Shown: positions 1-8,731, numbered from the stretch's first letter. The stretch is DNA of 64,000 bases from Poriferisphaera corsica (GCF_007747445.1 NZ_CP036425.1:3952175-4016174), one strand, 5' to 3'. A program made the numbers and translations. The notes: generated by a model not told the origin, from the sequence alone.

Positions 1-957
1 CGCCGGCAACGCAATCTCCTCATCGCCAAACTCACTAAAACCCTTCCGCGATTCCCAGACGCGCACCTTCGCAATCTTCTCTTCCGTTGAATGATCCCCA
101 ATATTCTCAATCCGCCCCTTTGTTCCGATCACCGTATAGTTCCGCACATCGTCCGGCGAATAATGACATTGCATATAACTCGCCTGCGCACCACTCGCCA
201 ACTGCATCATCACCATCGAATGATCCTCAACATCAATCACCGGCGATATCCCCGTCTGACTCAGCGGCGGCCAATTCGATTCATCAATCCGCGCATCACC
301 CGGTTCATCGGCACTGCGGCGATCCTCAACTTTGTCATACACCGACAACATCCCCATCCCCACCGTACGCACCGTATGACTGCCCGCTAAGTAATGAATC
401 ACATCAATATCATGCGCACCCTTCTGCAATAACAACCCCGTCGTGTGTTTACGCTCAGAATGCCAATCTTTGAAGTACGCATCCCCGCCATACGCAATGA
501 AGTGTCGACACCAAATCGCTTGCACCTCGCCAATCCGACCCGACTCAATAATCTCGCGCATCTTCTGCATCACAGGGAAGAAACGCATGTTATGCCCAAC
601 ATACAACTTCATGCCGGTGTCTTTCGCGGTCTGCAAAATCCGATCGCAACCTTCAATCGTGATCGCGAGCGGCTTCTCTAGATACACACCCTTCCCTGCC
701 TGCAATGCTGCAATCGCATGCTCCTCATGCAGATCGTCCGGCGTTGCGATGATTACCGCATCAATATCATCACGCTTTAACACCTCACGATAATCCGAGT
801 AGGTATCCACCTGATCGCCGAGCAATTCTGTGTAACAAGCAAACGCTTCTTCGCGCGTATCACAAAGCGCGATAAGTGATGAACCTTCGTCAGGTTTATG
901 AGCGAGTTTTGAGATTTCACCCCGGCCACCTGCACCTATGACTGCTAACTTCAACAT
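1..957 (-). CDS. Gfo/Idh/MocA family oxidoreductase (3' end outside window)
   Basis: The reverse strand from position 957 reads openly to the window edge, so the C-terminus is missing. The protein begins MLKLAVIGAGGRGE, a Rossmann nucleotide-binding loop. At about residue 95 it carries the EKPL motif typical of this family, and an HNMRFFP segment follows. These enzymes use NAD(P) to oxidise or reduce sugars, inositols and related polyols; the substrate cannot be told from sequence. The usual length is 330-400 residues and 319 are visible. The start was chosen because the glycine-rich loop follows immediately. Nearby sulfatase and sugar-porter genes fit a role in carbohydrate use, but no operon link is visible. 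Confidence 0.9.
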   Translation of the reverse strand, partial: MLKLAVIGAGGRGEISKLAHKPDEGSSLIALCDTREEAFACYTELLGDQVDTYSDYREVLKRDDIDAVIIATPDDLHEEHAIAALQAGKGVYLEKPLAITIEGCDRILQTAKDTGMKLYVGHNMRFFPVMQKMREIIESGRIGEVQAIWCRHFIAYGGDAYFKDWHSERKHTTGLLLQKGAHDIDVIHYLAGSHTVRTVGMGMLSVYDKVEDRRSADEPGDARIDESNWPPLSQTGISPVIDVEDHSMVMMQLASGAQASYMQCHYSPDDVRNYTVIGTKGRIENIGDHSTEEKIAKVRVWESRKGFSEFGDEEIALPA

Positions 958-1230
958 GTTTCAGTTTCCCAACGTTGCTCCCACTGCTTAATACAAATAA
1001 GGCAGCAGGCACAAACTCATTTCCTGATGAGGAGCAAGGTATTATCTGAGTGTGAGATCAGGCGACAAGCACATTTCCGACGCTCTGTTTATTTTTTTCA
1101 TTACATTTTCGCCAACCCAACAACACTTTTGATGACACCTGTCATGAGTGGCAATAAACATATCGCGTGGATGAGGTAAGCGAGGTGATTATGGCGATTG
1201 CAGGCGATTGAGCGGAGCTGAATGTTTCAC

Positions 1231-1258
1231 GCGCCGCGAAGTGTCGCGGCGGCTATTG
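1231..1258. repeat. Palindromic repeat R2, copy 1
   Basis: A 28-base segment with inverted arms GCCGCGA and TCGCGGC around a 4-base spacer. It is repeated identically at 62728-62755. In both places it is followed within a few bases by long runs of G. It resembles a REP-type intergenic palindrome; no transposase is nearby. Confidence 0.8.
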
Positions 1259-1264
1259 AGGAAA

Positions 1265-1306
1265 TGAGGGGGGGATGGGGGGGGATGGGGGGGGATGGGG
1301 GGGGAT
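1265..1306. repeat. G-run tandem array (ATGGGGGGGG units)
   Basis: About four consecutive units of AT followed by seven or eight G. Four or more G-runs with two-base spacers could form a G-quadruplex on the plus strand, or on the complementary strand an extremely C-rich RNA at the 3' end of the MtfA-type transcript. The run lengths would be prone to slippage. Confidence 0.75.
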
Positions 1307-1312
1307 GATTTA

Positions 1313-2107
1313 CTATTTTCGTTGACGGCGCATGCGTGTTGCCGGGTCTTGTTTATAGAACCCTTTGAGGACTTCGTAGAGATCGTTGTGTTCTGCTTCC
1401 ATGCGGACGGGTTGATCGAAGAAGAACTCGGTGGCGACGGCAAAAAATTCGCCGACATCTTTCCCGCCGTATTGATCGAGGAAGGTACGCTTGCCTGCTG
1501 CGGCGCGGCGGCGCAGGTCTTTGTATTCTCGTGTGCAGACTTCGTTCCACTGTTTGTATTGATCACGGGTTTCGAGGGGCGGCGTGCCGTTGATTTCGCC
1601 GTCGAGCATGTCGAGTTTGTGGGCAAACTCGTGATAAACAACGTTGTGCCCGTCTTCGGGATGGATGCCGCCGCGCCGGACGGCGTCCCAAACGAGAATG
1701 ATGGGGCCACCCATTGCGGCCTGGCCGAGGATGGGAACGCAGTGTTCATCTTGAATGATGCCGTGCTGGTCGCCGTAACCTGCGGGGTAGACGGGGACGA
1801 CGGTTGAGGGATAGACGAGCACGGTCATAACGTTTTTGTAGAGGATGTGATCGAGGCCGAGAATGAGCAGACATGCTTGGGCAGCGATGGTGACTTTGAT
1901 TTCATCGGTGAGTTCGAGTCCGCCACAACCTTCCCAGTCTTTTTCAGCAATGAAAACTTGTGTGAGATCACGGAGCTGTTTTTGCTCAGTGGTGTCTAAG
2001 TAATCGTAATGCCCCATATTTTTATGCAGATAGGCTTCCCATTCTGCGGAGAATGGGTCGTTGAGGATGTTGCGTCTGCGGCGTTCGGCTAACCAGTCGA
2101 AAATCAT
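1313..2107 (-). CDS. mtfA: MtfA-type zinc metallopeptidase
   Basis: The 264-residue protein matches the length of E. coli MtfA (about 265). It has the zinc-peptidase signature HEFAH at residues 159-163 followed by KLDMLDG, typical of the MtfA/DUF980 family. E. coli MtfA is a cytoplasmic aminopeptidase that binds the repressor Mlc and so affects glucose uptake; whether this homologue has an Mlc partner is unknown. The reading frame extends 26 codons upstream, but the MIFDWLAERRRR start at 2107 matches the family N-terminus. Its stop codon abuts the G-run array. Confidence 0.88.
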   Translation of the reverse strand: MIFDWLAERRRRNILNDPFSAEWEAYLHKNMGHYDYLDTTEQKQLRDLTQVFIAEKDWEGCGGLELTDEIKVTIAAQACLLILGLDHILYKNVMTVLVYPSTVVPVYPAGYGDQHGIIQDEHCVPILGQAAMGGPIILVWDAVRRGGIHPEDGHNVVYHEFAHKLDMLDGEINGTPPLETRDQYKQWNEVCTREYKDLRRRAAAGKRTFLDQYGGKDVGEFFAVATEFFFDQPVRMEAEHNDLYEVLKGFYKQDPATRMRRQRK

Positions 2108-2204
2108 GGCATGAATCCTTGTGCGATCAGGAGTGCGGATGCGTGATGATGTGCAACTGTAATGATAACAGAGCGTGGAAAGCATGGGGACACTGGTTGG
2201 GGGG

Positions 2205-2234
2205 ACACCCCGCCACCAGCGGTGGCGGGCTTGA
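2205..2234 (+). repeat. Palindromic repeat R1, copy 1
   Basis: Inverted arms CCCGCCACC (2209-2217) and GGTGGCGGG (2221-2229) surround the loop AGC, flanked by ACA on the left and CTTGA on the right. The same unit occurs inverted at 59181-59208 and directly at 62808-62837, with only the loop bases changed. Confidence 0.85.
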
Positions 2235-2247
2235 GAAAGAAAAAGAA

Positions 2248-2279
2248 GACCGGCGACCTGTCAGGTCGCGGCTACTTGA
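2248..2279 (+). repeat. Palindromic repeat R3, copy 1
   Basis: A 32-base unit beginning GACCGG and ending GCGGCTACTTGA, with a central hairpin whose loop-proximal bases are CTGTCAG. The second copy is at 62651-62682. Differences inside the stem are paired: A-T and C-G here become G-C and G-C there, so the hairpin is conserved. Confidence 0.8.
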
Positions 2280-2297
2280 AATGTGGATTTGTACGTT

Positions 2298-2411
2298 GGG
2301 TCAAGACGGCATTGGAAGTTGGATGACACGAACGGGGGGGATGGGGTTTTGCGCGCAGGGTCAAGGACGGGACTGGAAAATTGATGACACGAACAGGGGG
2401 GGGAATGGGGT
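2298..2411. repeat. Imperfect tandem duplication (about 60-base unit)
   Basis: Two successive units start GGGTCAAG and contain TGACACGAAC followed by a G-run and ATGGGGTT. The first runs from about 2298 and the second from about 2358. No coding frame is evident. Confidence 0.65.
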
Positions 2412-3100
2412 TAGATTGAAGAATGGGCGCGTGCGCGGCGAAGAGTTAAGGGGAGGAGGAGGATGGCGGCAGCGAGTGCGGAGGGGGTGGGTGATGAGTA
2501 GGGCTGATAAGCTTCGAAGCGATCGAGCGAGAAGTCGATCGCAACGGTTGGCGCGGAGCCGGATCCGGGGCTGTTGGCGGGTTGATCACCTTCGGCGTAG
2601 ACGACGATGTTGCCAAAGGTGATGTCGAATTCGTTGAAGTCGATGGTGTCGGAGAGGTCGGCGCGGGAGAGGGCGAGGCCGTCGAAGTCGTCGAGAACGA
2701 GGAGGATGGCCCAAGAAGCGAGTGAGTTGCCGTAGAGATTGTAGAGGAGGGAGTCAGCGGGTTGAGGTTGGCCGTCATCGTTGGTGACGGCAGCAAAATC
2801 GTATTGATGAAGGAATGAGCCGTAACGCGAGACGGTTTGTGAGCCGATGGAGACCGACCAGAAATCGAAGGGTTTATCGAACGTCGCGGTATGAGTGTTG
2901 GATGAGTAGAGATGCGATTGGTCGTAGGAGTAGTGAAAACTGATGGCATCACCGATTTTAGCGTTGGTGAATGCGGAGGTGTTGGCGGTTGTATCGACAG
3001 CGGTAACTGTGCCGAAGAAGGAGTGAGTGACCACGGCGGCATGGATGGACGAAGAACATGCGCCAATCATTGCGATGAGTAGGATGAATCGACGTATCAT
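2411..3100 (-). CDS. Secreted PEP-CTERM-like protein
   Basis: The 229-residue product starts MIRRFILLIAMIGACSS, a clear signal peptide with a likely cut after IHA. It ends with a PTPSALAAA-type segment, a hydrophobic stretch and an RRARA basic tail, a variant of the PEP-CTERM sorting tail. Proteins of this type are thought to be processed by an exosortase and placed at the cell surface or in the extracellular matrix. The body shows no recognised domain. The start at 3100 has a good ribosome site (AGAGGG) and is preferred over an upstream in-frame ATG at 3187. It is divergent from the IclR-type gene. Confidence 0.78.
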   Translation of the reverse strand: MIRRFILLIAMIGACSSSIHAAVVTHSFFGTVTAVDTTANTSAFTNAKIGDAISFHYSYDQSHLYSSNTHTATFDKPFDFWSVSIGSQTVSRYGSFLHQYDFAAVTNDDGQPQPADSLLYNLYGNSLASWAILLVLDDFDGLALSRADLSDTIDFNEFDITFGNIVVYAEGDQPANSPGSGSAPTVAIDFSLDRFEAYQPYSSPTPSALAAAILLLPLTLRRARAHSSI

Positions 3101-3479
3101 TTTACCCTCTTTCCCTTTCCCTCTCCCCTTGATCTCCAGCATCTGCCCTGCTCGCGGTGCGGTATGCTCCTGCATACATGCAGTCATGAAAACAGGCGTT
3201 TCATAAGATGAATTGTCACAAGCGATGGTTGCACTGTCATAGAAATTAGTTACTTAGATGGTGCTATTTTAGCAGTTAATAAGATGCGCGAAGCTAGGTG
3301 AAACCCGTTTGTTTGTGCTAAAAATTAGAACGATTGAACAATTTTTTCTCACGAATGTACATTAAAATCGGCGTTTTATTTCATATTTGAGTTATCCGTT
3401 TCGTATTTAGGACAATTCTGAGGCGAATAGTCATAATAACTGCGTTGTGACGTTTTATATGTTGTATTACCGTCTGAAT
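3101..3479. other. Divergent intergenic region
   Basis: AT-rich DNA between the PEP-CTERM-like gene (minus) and the IclR-type gene (plus). It must carry both promoters. No clear operator, RNA or repeat was recognised. Confidence 0.5.
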
Positions 3480-4259
3480 ATGGAACCTGTGATTGCAACA
3501 ATGAAATCGACGGACCCCGCACCGGCATTGACGCGGGGATTAAAGATCATTCACATTTTGGCGAATGATGGGATGTGTACGCTGGGTCAGCTGGCGGAGA
3601 CGACGGGTTGGCCGAAGTCTTCGGTGCTGAGGCTGCTGCGCTCTCTGGAGATGGGCGGGTATGTTGAGCGTGAGGAGGGGGGAAGACGATATCGAGGTCT
3701 GGTGAAATTGCAGACGGTGAATGGTGACGTTGCGGCGCTGAAGCGTTTGGCAGCAGGGGCGATGCAGAAGTTGTGCAAGGCGGCGGGTCACACGGTGGAG
3801 TTGCATCATTTCCGTCATGGTCGGGTGAGTTTGATTGAACGGATCGAGCCATTGGATACGGAGGTGACGGTGCGTATGCGGATTGGGTATGAGCGGGAGG
3901 TTGAAGAGATTGATGCGCTGATGCAGGTTGTGGCGGCGCATGAGCTTGGGATACATTTTCTGAATAATCAGCAGAGCTGGGTTTGGGCTGATGGGAAGCA
4001 GGTTGAGATCAGCAAGGAAAAGGCTGCGGGGCTGATTGAGCAGGCGGATATTAATGGGTATGGGATTGACAGCGGATATAACTATGGGGGCGTAATGCGG
4101 ATCGCTGTACCTATCTATCGATTAGACCAATCATTAATTGCGGTATTGGCGATTGCTCAGGTGTGTCATCCGACGATGCGGAATCTTGATCAGGCGATGA
4201 TCAGGTCGTTGAAGCGGATCGGGAATCAATTGTCAGATAAAGTGTCGCAGACTATGTGA
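3480..4259 (+). CDS. IclR family transcriptional regulator
   Basis: The N-terminus (about residues 10-75) is a winged helix-turn-helix of the IclR type, with the pattern ALTRGLKIIHIL, LGQLAETTGWPKSSVLRLLRSLEMGGYV. The remainder fits the IclR effector-binding domain, including a conserved IAVPIYR segment near the C-terminus. Such regulators sense small molecules, often carbon sources, and control adjacent catabolic genes. The sulfatase gene follows on the same strand after about 450 bases, then a convergent sugar porter, so these are plausible targets. Starts at GTG 3447, ATG 3459 or ATG 3501 are also possible because no strong ribosome site decides. Confidence 0.88.
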   Translation: MEPVIATMKSTDPAPALTRGLKIIHILANDGMCTLGQLAETTGWPKSSVLRLLRSLEMGGYVEREEGGRRYRGLVKLQTVNGDVAALKRLAAGAMQKLCKAAGHTVELHHFRHGRVSLIERIEPLDTEVTVRMRIGYEREVEEIDALMQVVAAHELGIHFLNNQQSWVWADGKQVEISKEKAAGLIEQADINGYGIDSGYNYGGVMRIAVPIYRLDQSLIAVLAIAQVCHPTMRNLDQAMIRSLKRIGNQLSDKVSQTM

Positions 4260-4706
4260 CATACGAGGAACAAGTGGGCGGGATATGAGAAACGCGAGGG
4301 GGAAGAGACTAGAGGATGCTAGGGGATGGCTCGGGGGGAGGGGATGATATGGGGGCCATCTGAAAACGATGGCGGGATAGATAAGGGGAGGGTATTCTGG
4401 GGGCTGAGAATCAAGAAGGGGAGGTAGGGTGGGGAGGTTGATTTTTCTACATTGGGAACGTGTTGTGGATGATACGGGGCGATTGATGAGCGTATCAGCC
4501 TATCGCAAATGCGATGAAGTATGACGTGGGTTGGGCTGATAAGGAAAATTAGGCATGTGTTAGAGCATCTTGCAATGTTATCTATTGCGTTGAGGAATTG
4601 GCCGAGTACGTTTTGGCCGCTTGTTTGATGCTTGTGTCACCTTATTAGAATTCGTCATCATGCCATGGACTATCACGTTACTTGTTCTACATAAGAAGTT
4701 AGATTC
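4260..4706. other. Intergenic, G-rich then AT-rich
   Basis: Strongly purine-rich, G-rich DNA from 4280 to 4440, then AT-rich DNA ahead of the sulfatase gene. No open reading frame, repeat or RNA structure was recognised. Confidence 0.5.
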
Positions 4707-6206
4707 ATGCGTTTAATCTATATTGATGTTGACTCGCTTAGGCCAGATCATTTGGGGTGCTATGGGTATCATCGTGAGACGAGCCCAAACATTGATCGAG
4801 TGGCGGAGCGAGGTATACGGTTTACGAATTGTTATGTGAGCGACGCGCCGTGCTTGCCTTCAAGGACTGCATTTTTTGCGGGGCGGCCGGGCGCTTTGAC
4901 GGGCGTTGTGAATCATGGTGGGGTTGCGTCACAGCCTTTTATCGAAGGGGTTGATCGCGGGTTTCGAGATCGTTTTTCGGAGACAGCCTTGCCGGCGGTG
5001 CTCAGGAGAGCGGGGCTGAATACGGTATTGGTATCATCGTTTGCGGAACGGCATTCTGCGTGGCACTGGTATGCGGGGTTTAATGAGATATTCCACACCG
5101 CAACTATGGGATTAGAGACCGCGGACGAAGTTGGGCCTAGAGCTATTCAGTGGTTAGATCAAAATGCTGAGAAGGATGACTGGTATCTGCATATTAATTT
5201 TTGGGATCCACACACACCGTACCGGACGCCGAAGGATTTCGAAGCTGATTATTCAAAAGAACCGTTGCCTGAGTGGTACAACGAGGAAGTGAGACGTCGG
5301 CACTGGGAGGGATATGGGCCACACTCGGCACATGAGGTTACGGGGTTTAATCATGAAGTTTATGATGCCAGAATCAAGGGAAAGTATCCGGATCAGCCCA
5401 AAGAGATTGATTCGATGAATGAGGCAAGGCGTGTTTTTGATGGTTATGATCGGGGCGTGAAGTATGTTGACCATCAGATTGGTTTGATCATGGACATGCT
5501 TGAAAAGCAGGGTGTATTGGACGACACGGCTGTGATCATTTCAGGGGATCATGGTGAAAATTTAGGGGAATTGAACATATATGGAGATCATCATACGGCG
5601 GACGAATTCACGACACATGTCCCTTTGATTGTGAGCTGGCCGGGCGTGACTCGGGAAGCGAGAGTAGATGAGTCGTTGCTTTACCATTTTGATATGGGAG
5701 CAACGATGGCGGAGCTGGCGGGAGGCGATCTGCCTAAGGAGTGGTTTGGAAAAAGCTTTGCGAAGCAGCTCCAAGAAGAAAAACTTGCAAATCCACGAGA
5801 CTATCTTGTGGTTAGCCAAGCGGCGTGGACATGTCAAAGAGGAGTACGGTTTGATTATGAAGAAAAACGATACATAGCGATCCGATCGTACCATGATGGA
5901 TACCATGATTTTCCTGACGTTATGTTATTCAATCTTACAGACGATCCGCATGAACAGCACAATATAGCTGAAAGTAAGGAGAATATCGTCAATATGGGGA
6001 TGCGGCATTTAACGGATTGGGAAAGCGGGATGATGCGGCTATCGAAGAGTGGTGTCGATCCGATGTGGACTGTCGTGCAAGAGGGTGGGCCGTTCCATAC
6101 GAGGGGCGAGCTAGGGGGGTATATCGTAAGGTTGCGTGAGACGGAACGATCGGGTTGCGCGGAGCGATTACGTTTGAAGCATTTAGACGAGTTGTACTCG
6201 AGTTAA
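4707..6206 (+). CDS. Sulfatase (type I, formylglycine-dependent), probably cytoplasmic
   Basis: The 499-residue protein has the sulfatase signature CLPSR at residues 49-53; Cys49 is the expected residue converted to formylglycine. Metal-binding acidic residues Asp7 and Asp9 lie in IDVDSLRPDH, and a second metal site is seen in SGDHGENLGE. A WDPHTPY segment also matches the family. It begins directly with the first catalytic strand and has no signal peptide, so it should act in the cytoplasm on substrates that have been imported. That fits the convergent sugar porter next door. The sulfated substrate is not known. An anaerobic or FGE-type maturase must be encoded elsewhere. Confidence 0.92.
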   Translation: MRLIYIDVDSLRPDHLGCYGYHRETSPNIDRVAERGIRFTNCYVSDAPCLPSRTAFFAGRPGALTGVVNHGGVASQPFIEGVDRGFRDRFSETALPAVLRRAGLNTVLVSSFAERHSAWHWYAGFNEIFHTATMGLETADEVGPRAIQWLDQNAEKDDWYLHINFWDPHTPYRTPKDFEADYSKEPLPEWYNEEVRRRHWEGYGPHSAHEVTGFNHEVYDARIKGKYPDQPKEIDSMNEARRVFDGYDRGVKYVDHQIGLIMDMLEKQGVLDDTAVIISGDHGENLGELNIYGDHHTADEFTTHVPLIVSWPGVTREARVDESLLYHFDMGATMAELAGGDLPKEWFGKSFAKQLQEEKLANPRDYLVVSQAAWTCQRGVRFDYEEKRYIAIRSYHDGYHDFPDVMLFNLTDDPHEQHNIAESKENIVNMGMRHLTDWESGMMRLSKSGVDPMWTVVQEGGPFHTRGELGGYIVRLRETERSGCAERLRLKHLDELYSS

Positions 6207-6221
6207 TTGTTGAATTCACTT

Positions 6222-7733
6222 TTATCTCATACGTTCAGTATTAACGATCCATCTGCGCTCGATTTCTTCGAGTGGATGGTTTTTCGTTTCTGGAATAACC
6301 CGGTAGATAAAGATGAAAGCTGCGACGTTAAAGAGTGCAAACATCCAGAAGGTGAATGATGCGCCGAGGGTATCGAGTAACGAGAGAGAAGTTTGAACAA
6401 CAATAAAGTTACTGAGCCAATTTGTGGTCAGCGCGAGGCCTATCGCTTTAGAGCGGATTTTATTGGGAAAAATTTCGGAGACAACAACGAAGCACATCGG
6501 GCCGAGAGAAAAGGCGAAGCTGCCGACGTAGAGCATCACGCCGGCGAGCGTGATGTAGCCTAGCCAATGCGATTCTGATGTTTGGGGATGCGATGGCATT
6601 GATCGCTGAATATCGACGGCATGAGCGAGATTTGCGCCTGCGGCGTGGCCGCTGATTGCTTGGGATTGAAGATGCTCAACAACATGGCTATCAATTAAGC
6701 TATCTTTAAGATAGAAGGTTGTCCCAATGATAAGAAGCGAGAGGACAATAAGGCTGAGCCCGCTTAAAAGTAGTGGTCGGCGTCCCCATCGATCGACAAA
6801 AATAACTGCAAATATGGTTAGAAGAAAATTCACGATGCCAACAGAAACAGTGGCAATCAAGGCGGATTGGTTGGATTGGAAACCAGCGGATTCGAAGATG
6901 AAAGGCGCATAGAAGAAGATGATGTTAACACCTGAAGCTTGCTGAAAAAACATGATGGCCATGCCGATGAGAGTGACCTTGAGAAGTTTTTTATCGAGGA
7001 AGGCTGACCACTTTGCGTGAGACATATCGGATTCTTCGCCGCGCATGCGATTTAGCTCAACTGAAACGTTTTGTTTGCCCTGAGTGTGCGTAAATATCTC
7101 TTGGGCTTCTTCGATGTGATTATGCGTGACAAGCCAACGCGGGGAGCGGGGGATAAAAAAGAGAAAAATGAATGCGATGACGGCGGGAATAAGATTGAGG
7201 GCGAACATCCAGCGCCAAGCGGCGTCACTAGAGAAATATGTATCTGCAACGTAGGCGATCATGATGCCGAGGGTTATGGCTAACTGAAAGACAGATACCA
7301 TAGCGCCTCGCATCCGAGCGGGGGCCAATTCAGCGGTGTACATGGGAGCAACAACGGTGATTGCGCCAACAGCAAGACCAAGGATGACCCGGCCAAGAAT
7401 GAGTATTGGGACACTATTTGCGATGACGGTGATGATGACGCCGGCGATGAGAAAGATGACAGAGAGGGAATTGGCGAAACGACGACCGCAATGATCGGCA
7501 ATGATACTGGCGAAGATCGCGCCGAGGACGCCGCCGAGGACAAGTGAGCTCGTGACGAAGCCAGCAAGAACGTCGGACATGTGGAATTGGTTTTTAAGAA
7601 AAAGAAGCGCGCCTGACATCACGGCGAGTGCGTAGCCGTAGGAGATGCCACCGAGTCCAGCGACGACAACGACGGAGCGGAGGACGTAAAGATATGCACG
7701 GCTATCAGGTTTGGGAGGGTCAGCGTCGTTCAT
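6222..7733 (-). CDS. MFS sugar porter (sugar:proton symporter family)
   Basis: The 503-residue membrane protein has about 12 hydrophobic segments and the marks of the sugar porter family: RGAMVSVFQLAITLGI in the first half, PRSPRWL after segment 6, DRWGRRPLL in the second half and PETKNHPLEEIE at the C-terminus. These proteins import hexoses, pentoses or inositols with protons. A longer loop of about 50 residues follows the DRWGRR motif region. The stop is 15 bases from the stop of the convergent sulfatase gene, suggesting a common task: import of a sugar or sulfated sugar followed by desulfation. Confidence 0.93.
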   Translation of the reverse strand: MNDADPPKPDSRAYLYVLRSVVVVAGLGGISYGYALAVMSGALLFLKNQFHMSDVLAGFVTSSLVLGGVLGAIFASIIADHCGRRFANSLSVIFLIAGVIITVIANSVPILILGRVILGLAVGAITVVAPMYTAELAPARMRGAMVSVFQLAITLGIMIAYVADTYFSSDAAWRWMFALNLIPAVIAFIFLFFIPRSPRWLVTHNHIEEAQEIFTHTQGKQNVSVELNRMRGEESDMSHAKWSAFLDKKLLKVTLIGMAIMFFQQASGVNIIFFYAPFIFESAGFQSNQSALIATVSVGIVNFLLTIFAVIFVDRWGRRPLLLSGLSLIVLSLLIIGTTFYLKDSLIDSHVVEHLQSQAISGHAAGANLAHAVDIQRSMPSHPQTSESHWLGYITLAGVMLYVGSFAFSLGPMCFVVVSEIFPNKIRSKAIGLALTTNWLSNFIVVQTSLSLLDTLGASFTFWMFALFNVAAFIFIYRVIPETKNHPLEEIERRWIVNTERMR

Positions 7734-7816
7734 GGTTGATCATGAATAACATCGACGGGGCGAGGAATTGGTGTTTATTTATATGCTTTAGATAAGGAAG
7801 TGTTGTGGATGGGCCA

Positions 7817-7846
7817 ATAAAAAAGTCTGCCGACAAGGGCAGACTT
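7817..7846 (-). terminator. Rho-independent terminator for the metal-dependent hydrolase gene
   Basis: Inverted arms AAGTCTGCC (7823-7831) and GGCAGACTT (7838-7846). On the minus strand the hairpin is followed by a run of six T. It lies 39 bases past the stop codon of the hydrolase gene. Confidence 0.85.
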
Positions 7847-7884
7847 GTATGGTTTGATGATGAGTGTGTTTGAGGTGTGGGGGA

Positions 7885-8559
7885 TTATCCGTCGAAGTGC
7901 CAGATATCGCCGGGGGCCATGTGTTTGACGTTGACGTCGGCGGGATGGAACTCGGAGAGATCGCTGGTAAGGAGAGGCCAAGTTGAATGGTGAACGGGGA
8001 TGGCGTATTTGGGTTTGATCATTTCAGCAGCCATTTTTGCGAGTCGTGGGCCCATGGTGAAACGGTCCCCGCACGGGAGCATGACGATATCAGGCTTGAC
8101 GACCTCGCCGATCATTTTCATGTCAGAGAAGAGGGCGGTATCCCCGGCGTGATAGATTTTGACGTCACCCATGCTAATGACGAGGCCTGCGGCGACGCCC
8201 ATGTATTGGCCTTGATAGCTGGATGAGTGGATGGCGGGTGTGAATGCGACGTAGCCGAAGTCAGTGTAGATGCGGCCGCCGGGATTGCCGGGTTCGGTTT
8301 TACGTACGCCTTGCGATTCGCAATAGGCGCAGATTTCAAAGTTCGCGATGACGGTTGCGTCATTGTTTGCGGCGATGGGAAGGGTGTCGCCGAAGTGATC
8401 TTCGTGGCCGTGCGTGAGTGCGATGTAGTCACAGTGTATTTCGGCTGGTTTATGAACAGCGACGGGGTTTTCGGTCAAGAATGGATCGACTGCGACCGTG
8501 TGCTTGCCGTCGTTGATGAGAAAACCGGAATGACCTAAGAAAGTGATGGTGAGGCTCAT
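7885..8559 (-). CDS. UlaG/UPF0173-type metal-dependent hydrolase
   Basis: The 224-residue protein has a metallo-beta-lactamase fold of the UPF0173/UlaG type: GHSGFLI near the N-terminus, the metal-binding motif THGHEDHFGDT, then HAGDTALF and a late VHHSTWPLL histidine. Relatives act on phosphodiester, lactone or other small substrates; the actual substrate is unknown. The start at 8559 is preceded by a strong ribosome site (AGAGGGAT), so the 16-codon extension to 8607 is unlikely. It stands alone between two terminators. Confidence 0.88.
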   Translation of the reverse strand: MSLTITFLGHSGFLINDGKHTVAVDPFLTENPVAVHKPAEIHCDYIALTHGHEDHFGDTLPIAANNDATVIANFEICAYCESQGVRKTEPGNPGGRIYTDFGYVAFTPAIHSSSYQGQYMGVAAGLVISMGDVKIYHAGDTALFSDMKMIGEVVKPDIVMLPCGDRFTMGPRLAKMAAEMIKPKYAIPVHHSTWPLLTSDLSEFHPADVNVKHMAPGDIWHFDG

Positions 8560-8731
8560 CTGTGATCCCTCTCTCTTTTTTTGAACATGATAAATTGAAG
8601 GCGACAATTATATGATACTGATTCAAGCGAAAGTGAACAGAAACAAATTGGTGCTAAGAGGTAAGCAATTATCCGGAGGTGGGCTGAATGAGCGGTTGCT
8701 TAAGAAGGTGTTAAGATGGGCGGGCTAACAC

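Larger units (their letters stand above)
958..1312. other. Intergenic region with palindromic repeat and G-run array
   Basis: No convincing gene is present. The stretch holds one copy of palindromic repeat family R2 (1231-1258) and a short tandem array of A-T-G8-like units at about 1265-1306, directly after the stop codon of the MtfA-type gene. Confidence 0.7.
2108..2410. other. Intergenic region with repeats R1 and R3 and a tandem duplication
   Basis: No gene is supported. The region holds R1 (2205-2234), R3 (2248-2279) and an imperfect direct duplication of about 60 bases (about 2298-2411). It lies between the start of the MtfA-type gene and the stop of the PEP-CTERM-like gene. Confidence 0.7.

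Noticed and set aside
1295-1807. 170-residue plus-strand frame
   Set aside because: It lies antisense inside the MtfA-type gene, whose zinc motif and length are clear.
2205-2234. CRISPR or insertion-sequence end
   Set aside because: Copies are isolated, not regularly spaced, and no cas or transposase gene is near; they fit small intergenic palindromes better.
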